From assembly GCA_913050015.1 (NCBI GenBank), contig CAJXAZ010000043.1, positions 1 through 5,529 of the forward strand: 5,529 nt of DNA, read 5' to 3'. Below, one piece after another: positions 1 to 5,418 of the stretch. A program made the position numbers and the translations under genes. Positions within the stretch are counted from its first letter, which is position 1. Every line of letters starts with the position of its first letter. Origin of the DNA: an uncultured Gammaproteobacteria bacterium. GTDB taxonomy: Bacteria; Pseudomonadota; Gammaproteobacteria; Magnimaribacterales; D2472. The notes under the pieces are model-generated. The model was given only the letters and a program-made list of their open reading frames with translations, was not told the origin of the DNA and ran no database searches.

Positions 1-192
1 CCTTTCGAAAAAAGAAAAATTAATTTAAGCAAGATTGAGACCCGTCCTTCAAGAGGTAATATTAATTCACATGATTTCTTTATAGATTGTGAAGGTCATC
101 AAAAAGACCAAAAGCTAAAGCTAGCCATTAAAGAGGTTTGTGATAGCGGTGCTTTGGTTAGAATTTTAGGATCGTATCCTCAATATGTATGA
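1..192 (+). CDS. pheA: P-protein (chorismate mutase/prephenate dehydratase), C-terminal end only
   Basis: The reading frame is open from base 1 and ends at TGA 190-192, giving the last 63 residues of a protein that starts outside the window. They match the C-terminal half of the ACT regulatory domain of bifunctional P-proteins. Near the start is KIETRPSRG, the counterpart of the ESRP phenylalanine-binding motif, with Thr replacing Ser as in pseudomonad-type proteins. A β-strand DFFIDCEGH follows, and the chain ends in VRILGSYPQYV, the usual closing LGSYP strand. In the family the full enzyme converts chorismate to prephenate and then phenylpyruvate in the cytoplasm, and phenylalanine inhibits it through this ACT domain. 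The catalytic mutase and dehydratase domains are not visible, so bifunctionality is inferred from the family and the gene order. The stop overlaps the hisC start by four bases (ATGA), implying translational coupling. Confidence 0.93.
   Translation, partial: PFEKRKINLSKIETRPSRGNINSHDFFIDCEGHQKDQKLKLAIKEVCDSGALVRILGSYPQYV
168..180 (+). other. Small perfect inverted repeat just before the hisC start
   Basis: AGGAT (168-172) and ATCCT (176-180) are perfect reverse complements separated by three bases. The left arm contains AGGA, the only Shine-Dalgarno-like sequence close to the hisC ATG at 189, but it lies 17 bases away, too far for normal use. If the hairpin forms, this AGGA is hidden unless ribosomes translating pheA open it. 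A five-pair stem inside coding sequence can easily arise by chance. Confidence 0.2.
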
Positions 193-1286
193 CAACTCTT
201 TTAGATCATCTTAATAAGGGCATATCAGATCTTCGTCCATATGAAGCGGGAAGGTCTATTGATGATGTTATTGCTGAATACCAACCAGAAAGAGTTGTAA
301 AGCTTGCCAGTAATGAAAATCCATTAGGACCATCACCAAAGGCCATTGAGGCTCTTTCCGGAACTAATGATGATTTACACCTATATCCTGATGGTGATGC
401 GAAAAAACTTAAATCTTTAATAGCCGCACATGAAAGCCTTGAAACTAGTAATATAATTATTGGCAATGGCTCTAATGAGGTTTTAGAACTTGCCGCAAGA
501 GCTTTCCTGAATAAAGAATCGAGTGCGGTTATGTCAAAGCATGCTTTTGCGGTTTATAAAATTGTCACTCAATCCAGTGGAGCTAAGATTATTGAAGTTC
601 CAACTGTAAATTGGAAGCATTCATTAAGTGAGTTTCATAAATTTATTGATGAAACTACTAGAGTTTGCTTTGTTGCAAACCCTAATAATCCAACTGGAAC
701 CTACAACTCTCATGAAGAATTTGAATTCATGATGAATGAATTACCTAAATCCATTCTTGTAATTTTAGATCTTGCATATTGCGAGTATGTAGAAAAAGAT
801 GATTACGTTGATCTTAATATTTTGTTATCCAAGTTCCCTAATCTATTAGTAACTAAAACTTTTTCTAAGATACAGGGCTTAGCAAGTCTAAGAATTGGTT
901 ATGGCCTGGCAAGTAAAGAATTGATAGGCTCGCTTAATAAAATAAGACAGCCATTTAACTCTAACTCTCTAGCTCAAGAAGCAGCATGTTTAGCAATTTC
1001 TGATAAGGATCATATTACTAAAAGCATTAAACTCAATGCAGAGCAAAGAGAGTATGTTTTCGTCAAGCTTTCAGATATGGGGATGGAATGTATACCATCT
1101 CAAGGTAACTTTATATCTTTTAAAGGTCCTTTTGATCCTGATGAATTATTCGTAAGTCTTATGAAAGTCGGCGTTATTGTTAGGCCTATAGGTTTGTATG
1201 ATATGCCAGAATTTATTAGAGTTACTATCGGTACAAAAGATGAAAATGAATATTTTCTGCAAAAAATTTATGAGATATTAAATTGA
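189..1286 (+). CDS. hisC: Histidinol-phosphate/aromatic aminotransferase (HisC2 type)
   Basis: This 365-residue cytoplasmic enzyme is a fold-type I PLP aminotransferase of the HisC family, at the usual full length. Visible landmarks in order are SNENPLGPSP (41-50), the substrate-side Tyr of YPDGD (66-70), GNGSNE (92-97), NPNNPTG (164-170), and the PLP lysine K227 in TFSKIQGLA. The phosphate-binding Arg is R235 in LRIGYG, and the carboxylate-binding Arg is R344 in FIRVTIGT. HisC enzymes swap the amino group between glutamate and imidazole-acetol phosphate in histidine synthesis. Copies placed between pheA and tyrA are commonly thought also, or mainly, to transaminate phenylpyruvate or hydroxyphenylpyruvate, and the neighbours here favour that role. 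The ATG at 189 overlaps the pheA TGA. There is no well-spaced Shine-Dalgarno, so translation probably depends on pheA. One oddity is that the usual DEAY motif reads DLAY (194-197), with Leu replacing Glu. Confidence 0.93.
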   Translation: MTTLLDHLNKGISDLRPYEAGRSIDDVIAEYQPERVVKLASNENPLGPSPKAIEALSGTNDDLHLYPDGDAKKLKSLIAAHESLETSNIIIGNGSNEVLELAARAFLNKESSAVMSKHAFAVYKIVTQSSGAKIIEVPTVNWKHSLSEFHKFIDETTRVCFVANPNNPTGTYNSHEEFEFMMNELPKSILVILDLAYCEYVEKDDYVDLNILLSKFPNLLVTKTFSKIQGLASLRIGYGLASKELIGSLNKIRQPFNSNSLAQEAACLAISDKDHITKSIKLNAEQREYVFVKLSDMGMECIPSQGNFISFKGPFDPDELFVSLMKVGVIVRPIGLYDMPEFIRVTIGTKDENEYFLQKIYEILN

Positions 1287-2155
1287 ATAATCCAGTTAAA
1301 GAAATACTAGTTATTGGACTTGGTCTTATTGGATCTTCTATTGCTATAGCCTCAAGAGCTAAAGGTATTGTTGTCCATGGCTTTGATATCAATGAGTCTT
1401 CTATCAACAAAGCTATAGAAAATAATATTATTGATAAAAGCTTTAGCTCAATTGAAGAAATAAATAATAAAGACTTAATTGGAAAGGTGGACTTAATAAT
1501 TGTCTCAGTTTCTCCTAAAAACACCCAAGATGTAATTAATAACTTAGATATTTTGTGGAATTCAGAAATTACAATAACTGATACATCTAGTGTAAAGAAT
1601 CATTTAAGCTTCAAAGAATCTTCGAATATTATTTTGTCTCATCCTATAGCTGGCTCTGATAGGTCAGGAGTTGAAGCAGGCACTGAAGGTCTTTTTATCG
1701 GAAAAAAAAATGTTATTTGCAATCCATTTGATGCAGACCAGTTTCATGTGGATAGGCTCAAAGATTTCTGGACTCATGCTTTGCAAATGAGGGTTTCTGA
1801 AATGTCAGTAAAAGAGCATGATATTCTTTTCGCTGTTACAAGCCATCTTCCCCATCTTATTTCTTATGCCCTCATAGACTCTATTAGACTATCAGCAACT
1901 GATGTTGACGATAATGCTGGAGCAGGTCTTAAAGAGTTTATAAGATTAAGTGGGTCTAATCCTAAGATGTGGAGTGAAATATTTGAGTTAAATGGAATGA
2001 ATATAATTAAATCTCTTGCAGGTATGCAAATCTCCATAAACAATCTCTTGGAATTAATAACAAAAAATAAAGAAATTCCAAGTATGTTCTCTCATTCTGA
2101 AATGCTTAAAAATGAGTTAGAGGAAATAAAGAATTACAAAGAAGATAAGTTTTGA
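1283..2155 (+). CDS. tyrA: Prephenate dehydrogenase (TyrA), stand-alone
   Basis: This 290-residue protein has the two-domain TyrA layout. The N-terminal Rossmann fold carries GLGLIGSS (12-19) and ends its second strand in the acidic residue D35, which suggests NAD rather than NADP. The middle contains DTSSVK (100-105), then HPIAGSDRSGVEAG (120-133) with the catalytic-type His120. The helical C-terminal domain has TSHLPHL (186-192) and RLSGSNPKMW (221-230) with a substrate-binding-type Arg221. The family oxidatively decarboxylates prephenate to 4-hydroxyphenylpyruvate for tyrosine, and relatives in this operon type often also accept arogenate. No chorismate mutase domain or ACT domain is attached. 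The start is TTG 1283-1285, overlapping the hisC stop. An in-frame TGA at 1271-1273 excludes a longer form, and the Rossmann motif begins too soon after it for a later start. I see no good Shine-Dalgarno. In Pseudomonas this gene is fused to aroA; here the two are separate. Confidence 0.93.
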   Translation: MNNPVKEILVIGLGLIGSSIAIASRAKGIVVHGFDINESSINKAIENNIIDKSFSSIEEINNKDLIGKVDLIIVSVSPKNTQDVINNLDILWNSEITITDTSSVKNHLSFKESSNIILSHPIAGSDRSGVEAGTEGLFIGKKNVICNPFDADQFHVDRLKDFWTHALQMRVSEMSVKEHDILFAVTSHLPHLISYALIDSIRLSATDVDDNAGAGLKEFIRLSGSNPKMWSEIFELNGMNIIKSLAGMQISINNLLELITKNKEIPSMFSHSEMLKNELEEIKNYKEDKF

Positions 2156-3465
2156 ATCTCTTAGCTAGAAATACTCCAAGCTTAATGGGTGAAGTAACTT
2201 GCCCTGGTGATAAGTCTATATCTCAAAGAGTTTTAATGATTGGCTCCCTTTTAAATACAGATATTAAAATAACGGGTTTTCTGAACGGAGAAGATCCTAT
2301 TTCAACAGCAAACGCATTAAATAATATTGGTTCATCAATAAGCATTGAGGATACCTCAGTGACTATTAAAAAAAGAGTTGTACCCTTTATGTCATCTAAT
2401 GAAATTGTTGATTTAGGGAACTCTGGAACGGGTATGAGATTAATGATGGGTCTAGTCTCTGGTCTTGGTTTGGATGCAACACTTGTGGGTGATGATTCTT
2501 TATCAAAAAGACCTATGCTACGAGTTGCTAATCCGTTAAATAAAATGGGAGCATCTGTGTCTTGCGACCAAGGAATGCCACCAGTAAAAATATCTCCGGG
2601 GCAGATTATCAATGATTTTTTATATGAAATGCCTATTGCAAGTGCGCAAATTAAATCATCAATTATTTTAGCTGGTCTAGCAGCAAATAAAAAAGTTTCT
2701 GTTATCGAGAAATCACCAACAAGAGATCATACAGAAAGGATGATCAAATATTTTGAAGGAAATATAGAGTCTAAAAGACACAATTCAGGCAATATTATTA
2801 CTTATAATCCCTCAGAGCTATCCAGTAAAAGTTCATATCAAGTTGTTGGAGATTTTTCATCTGCAGCCTTTATTATTGTTGCTGGCTTAATTGCTAAAGA
2901 CTCTAAAATATTAATTAAAAATGTTGGAATGAACCCATCTAGGTCAGGGTTGATACAAGTATTAAAATCTATGGGCGCTAAGATTGCTATAGAAAATCAT
3001 TCAACGATATGCAATGAGGAGGTTGCTGATATATTAGTAGAATCTTCTGAGTTAAAGGGTGTTGAGGTTATGGGAAATATTATTCCCAATATTATCGATG
3101 AAATCCCCGTATTAAGTATTGCGGCCTCATTCGCAAAGGGCACCACATTAATAAAAGATGCGGCTGAGTTAAGGGTGAAAGAGTCAGATCGACTTGCGGC
3201 TATCTCAGATGGACTATTAAAAATTAAAATTGATCATGAGTTATTTGATGACGGCATTAAAATAAATGGTTCTGATAAAGATATTGATGATTTGGTTGAG
3301 ATTGATTCTCATGGTGATCACAGAATAGCTATGAGTTTTTTAATTGCTAGCCTGAGATCTAAAAATGGAATATATGTTAAAGATTGTAAGAATATTTTTA
3401 CTTCCTTCCCTACATTTTTATCTATTATGAATAAATTAGGATTATCTATTAATGAGCAAACTTAA
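2152..3465 (+). CDS. aroA: 3-phosphoshikimate 1-carboxyvinyltransferase (EPSP synthase), class II-like
   Basis: This 437-residue enzyme is of normal EPSP synthase length. It joins PEP to shikimate 3-phosphate to make EPSP, the step before chorismate. Binding and catalytic residues are all present: PGDKSISQR (18-26) with K21, S22 and R26; LGNSGTGMRL (88-97); KRP (119-121); SAQIKS (164-169); RDHTE (191-195); D316; RVKESDR (341-347) with E344 and R347; and GDHRIAM (388-394). GDKS, SAQIK and RDHTE, together with TSFP (417-420) in place of the E. coli-type AKTFP, mark the class II branch. The glycine corresponding to E. coli Gly96 is kept (G92), unlike Ala100 of the CP4 enzyme, so inherent glyphosate tolerance cannot be assumed. 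Gln25 sits where class II members usually have His. The TTG start overlaps the tyrA TGA by four bases, with only a weak AAGAAG seven bases upstream, so translation is probably coupled to tyrA. Confidence 0.95.
   Translation: MNLLARNTPSLMGEVTCPGDKSISQRVLMIGSLLNTDIKITGFLNGEDPISTANALNNIGSSISIEDTSVTIKKRVVPFMSSNEIVDLGNSGTGMRLMMGLVSGLGLDATLVGDDSLSKRPMLRVANPLNKMGASVSCDQGMPPVKISPGQIINDFLYEMPIASAQIKSSIILAGLAANKKVSVIEKSPTRDHTERMIKYFEGNIESKRHNSGNIITYNPSELSSKSSYQVVGDFSSAAFIIVAGLIAKDSKILIKNVGMNPSRSGLIQVLKSMGAKIAIENHSTICNEEVADILVESSELKGVEVMGNIIPNIIDEIPVLSIAASFAKGTTLIKDAAELRVKESDRLAAISDGLLKIKIDHELFDDGIKINGSDKDIDDLVEIDSHGDHRIAMSFLIASLRSKNGIYVKDCKNIFTSFPTFLSIMNKLGLSINEQT
3437..3441 (+). promoter_or_regulatory. 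Ribosome-binding site for cmk
   Basis: TAGGA lies ten bases before the ATG at 3452, inside the end of aroA. Its spacing is acceptable. It supports this ATG as the cmk start even though that makes a 14-base overlap with aroA. Confidence 0.5.
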
Positions 3466-4114
3466 AATTCTTACAATCGACGGACCTTCGGCATCAGGCA
3501 AGGGATCTTTATCTAGAAATATTGCTAAACATTTGGGTTTCAAAATTCTTGATAGCGGTCTTTTATACAGAGCCTATGCATATTTTTCAAAATCTATCTC
3601 AAAAATTGAAGAGATACCTGCCCTTATAAATAATGAAATTTCATTTACTTATAATGAGAGCGATGTAATTATTCTCCATGAAAATAATGATATTACCTCT
3701 GAATTAAGGTCTGAAGAAACTGCAAAAATAGCTTCTAAATTAAGTGCCTTACCACAAACAAGAGAGGACTTACTTTCAATCCAAAGAAATTTTTATTCTG
3801 AAGATGGTCTTGTCGCAGATGGAAGGGATATGGGCACTGTAGTATTTCCAAGCGCTTCTTTAAAAATCTTCCTAGAAGCGTCTCCGGAAGTTAGGGCAAA
3901 AAGAAGGCATTTAGAGTTGCAGAAACGGGGACAAGAAGTTAATATGCTCGATCTGATTGCAGACATTGAGCAAAGAGATATGAAGGATAGAACACGAGCT
4001 ATATCCCCATTAATACCTGCAGAAGATTCAGTTTTAATTGATTCTTCAAATATGTCTCTTGACGAAGTATTGAGTTTTACTAAAAAGCTCACAAAAAAGG
4101 AATTTAATAAATGA
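3452..4114 (+). CDS. cmk: Cytidylate kinase
   Basis: This 220-residue protein is a short-form CMP kinase, close to the size of the E. coli enzyme. It transfers phosphate from ATP to CMP or dCMP in the cytoplasm, recycling cytidine nucleotides. The P-loop is GPSASGKGS (11-19). It is followed by DSG (34-36) with R40 of the nucleotide-binding region, the NMP-binding insert, and LRSEETAKIAS (85-95). Next come DGRDMGTVVF (123-132) and the arginine-rich lid RDMKDRTR (175-182), then a Pro-Leu pair (186-187) and the LIDSS strand near the end. The ATG overlaps the aroA end by 14 bases and has a TAGGA ribosome-binding site. Starting later would cut into the first β-strand before the P-loop. The stop overlaps the rpsA start (ATGA). 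The cmk-rpsA pairing is widely conserved in proteobacteria; here there is no gap between them for a separate rpsA leader. Confidence 0.96.
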   Translation: MSKLKILTIDGPSASGKGSLSRNIAKHLGFKILDSGLLYRAYAYFSKSISKIEEIPALINNEISFTYNESDVIILHENNDITSELRSEETAKIASKLSALPQTREDLLSIQRNFYSEDGLVADGRDMGTVVFPSASLKIFLEASPEVRAKRRHLELQKRGQEVNMLDLIADIEQRDMKDRTRAISPLIPAEDSVLIDSSNMSLDEVLSFTKKLTKKEFNK

Positions 4115-4133
4115 CAGAATCATTTGCAGCTTT
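4084..4133 (+). promoter_or_regulatory. Candidate RNA fold around the rpsA start codon
   Basis: AAATGA (4109-4114) and TCATTT (4120-4125) are perfect reverse complements with a five-base loop, and a U-G pair (4108/4126) can extend the stem. The AUG of rpsA lies in this stem. A second pair, AAAGCT (4084-4089) with AGCTTT (4128-4133), encloses both the hairpin and the ribosome-binding site, leaving the latter in an unpaired stretch. In E. coli, rpsA is repressed by its own product through a structured leader, so a start-site fold is plausible here. The stems are short and AU-rich, and chance is a real alternative. Confidence 0.25.
4097..4101 (+). promoter_or_regulatory. Ribosome-binding site for rpsA
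   Basis: AAGGA sits nine bases before the ATG at 4111, in the end of cmk. It is the clearest Shine-Dalgarno sequence of the window and fits the high output expected of a ribosomal protein gene. It contrasts with E. coli rpsA, which is known for lacking a strong one. Confidence 0.65.
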
Positions 4134-5418
4134 ACTAGATGAAAGCTTAGGAACATTGGATATGCAACCCGGATCAATAGTATCAGGAGTTGTATTAGAC
4201 GTAGATAAGGATTGGGTAACGATCCACGTGGGGTTAAAATCAGAAGGGGTCGTATCTCTCGATGAATTTAGAGATACTGCAGGAGAGGTAGCTATTGCTG
4301 TTGGTGATGAAGTGCAAGTTGCACTTGAGGCAGTAGAGGATGGATATGGCGAAACTAGAATCTCTAGAGAGAAAGCCAGAAAAATTACAACTTGGAAGAT
4401 GCTTGAAGACGCTCTGGAAACTGGAGAGTTTGTAACAGGTAAAATTCAAAATAGAGTAAAAGGTGGATTCGCTGTTGAGGTAGAGGTTGTTAAAGCTTTC
4501 TTACCTGGATCTTTGGTAGATGTTAGGCCGGTGAAGGAATCACCAGATATCGAATACACAGTATCAGAATTCAAAGTAATTAAACTTGATTACAAAAGAA
4601 ACAATGTTGTTTTATCAAGAAAGGCAGTATTAGAGAAAAATAACTCAGCAGTTAAAGTCGAACTTCTTAAGAACCTTGAAGAAGGTCAAATCGTTAAAGG
4701 TATAGTTAAAAATATAACTGACTATGGAGCATTTGTAGATTTAGGAGGCCTAGATGGCTTACTTCATATTACAGATATCTCTTGGTCAAGAGTCACTAAC
4801 CCGGCAGAATTCTTAAGTCTTGGTGATGAGATAGACGTTAAAATATTGAGTTTTGATAAAGAAAAACTAAGAGTTTCTTTAGGTCTTAAGCAGATACAAA
4901 ATGATCCATGGGAAAATGTAGAAAACACTTATGCTGTAGGCGGAGTCTATGAAGCATCTGTATCTAACATCACCGATTACGGTTGTTTTGCTCAATTAGA
5001 AGAAGGCATTGAAGGCTTAATTCACTTATCAGAGCTTGATTGGACTAGCAAAAACATTCATCCATCAAAAGTGGTTGAGTTAGAGCAAAAAATAAAAGTA
5101 ATGATTTTAGAAATTGATAATGAAAAGAGAAGAATATCTCTTGGACTGAAACAAACTAAAGCAAATCCTTGGACTGAGTTCTCAAATAAATACGGTATTG
5201 GTGACAGGGTTGAAGGTAATATTAAGTCGATTACAGATTTTGGTATCTTTGTTGGCCTTGAAGGCGATATAGATGGATTAATTCATCTTTCAGATATATC
5301 TGAGAGTGAAGATCCAAAAGATGCCCTGGAAGGTTACAAAAAAGGCGATAAGTTAGATTGCATAGTATTTGCAGTTGACGCTGAAAGAGAAAGAATTTCA
5401 TTAAAGTTGAGTGAATAG
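4111..5418 (+). CDS. rpsA: 30S ribosomal protein S1, natural five-domain form
   Basis: S1 binds the 30S subunit and captures and unfolds mRNA for initiation. This protein has 435 residues, against 557 in E. coli. Five S1 (OB-fold) domains are visible. The ribosome-binding pair lies at about 20-87 and 105-172, the latter with KAFLPGSLVDVRP (128-140). The RNA-binding domains lie at about 191-260 (ITDYGAFVDLGGLDGLLHI), 277-347 (ITDYGCF, IHPSKVV, ISLGLKQ) and 363-433 (ITDFGIF, IHLSDIS, ERERISL). The chain stops two residues after the fifth domain, so the sixth domain and charged tail are absent. The next gene already overlaps the stop, so no sixth domain is hidden in another frame. The fifth domain has SES where E. 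coli has SWN after SDI. The ATG overlaps the cmk stop by four bases and is served by AAGGA. The gene may be read through from cmk and tuned by the start-site fold noted separately. Confidence 0.96.
   Translation: MTESFAALLDESLGTLDMQPGSIVSGVVLDVDKDWVTIHVGLKSEGVVSLDEFRDTAGEVAIAVGDEVQVALEAVEDGYGETRISREKARKITTWKMLEDALETGEFVTGKIQNRVKGGFAVEVEVVKAFLPGSLVDVRPVKESPDIEYTVSEFKVIKLDYKRNNVVLSRKAVLEKNNSAVKVELLKNLEEGQIVKGIVKNITDYGAFVDLGGLDGLLHITDISWSRVTNPAEFLSLGDEIDVKILSFDKEKLRVSLGLKQIQNDPWENVENTYAVGGVYEASVSNITDYGCFAQLEEGIEGLIHLSELDWTSKNIHPSKVVELEQKIKVMILEIDNEKRRISLGLKQTKANPWTEFSNKYGIGDRVEGNIKSITDFGIFVGLEGDIDGLIHLSDISESEDPKDALEGYKKGDKLDCIVFAVDAERERISLKLSE
4681..5409 (+). repeat. Three tandem S1 RNA-binding repeats within rpsA (domains 3-5)
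   Basis: Three copies of about 70 codons begin at roughly 4681, 4939 and 5197. Each contains an I-T-D-(Y/F)-G motif early, an (H)-(I/L)-(T/S) strand in the middle, and a closing R-(V/I)-S-L segment. The similarity is clear in protein but diverged in DNA, as expected of an old internal duplication and not a recent repeat. In E. coli S1 the equivalent domains carry most mRNA contact. Confidence 0.8.

Noticed and set aside
206..466. Minus-strand open frame of 86 codons opposite hisC
   Set aside because: It is a shadow of the conserved HisC N-terminal region and has no independent coding evidence.
1225..1524. Minus-strand open frame of 99 codons, rich in Ile, Leu and Ser, that could look like a membrane peptide
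   Set aside because: The hydrophobic look comes from reading AT-rich hisC/tyrA codons backwards; it spans the junction of two real genes and has no family resemblance.
2147..2156. Programmed -1 frameshift that would fuse TyrA to AroA
   Set aside because: The AAGTTTTGA context is not a good slippery heptamer: slipping from TTT to GTT mismatches the first position. The overlapping TTG start is the simpler explanation.
2223..2612. Minus-strand open frame of 129 codons opposite aroA
   Set aside because: It is wholly antisense to a strongly conserved EPSP synthase, has no recognisable motif, and lacks supporting context; it is a shadow frame.
3793..4092. Minus-strand open frame of 99 codons opposite cmk
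   Set aside because: It is antisense to conserved cytidylate kinase motifs, with no protein family features.
4240..4449. Minus-strand open frame of 69 codons opposite rpsA, with several Cys residues
   Set aside because: The Cys spacing does not form a recognisable metal-binding pattern, and the sense strand is clearly S1 domains one and two.
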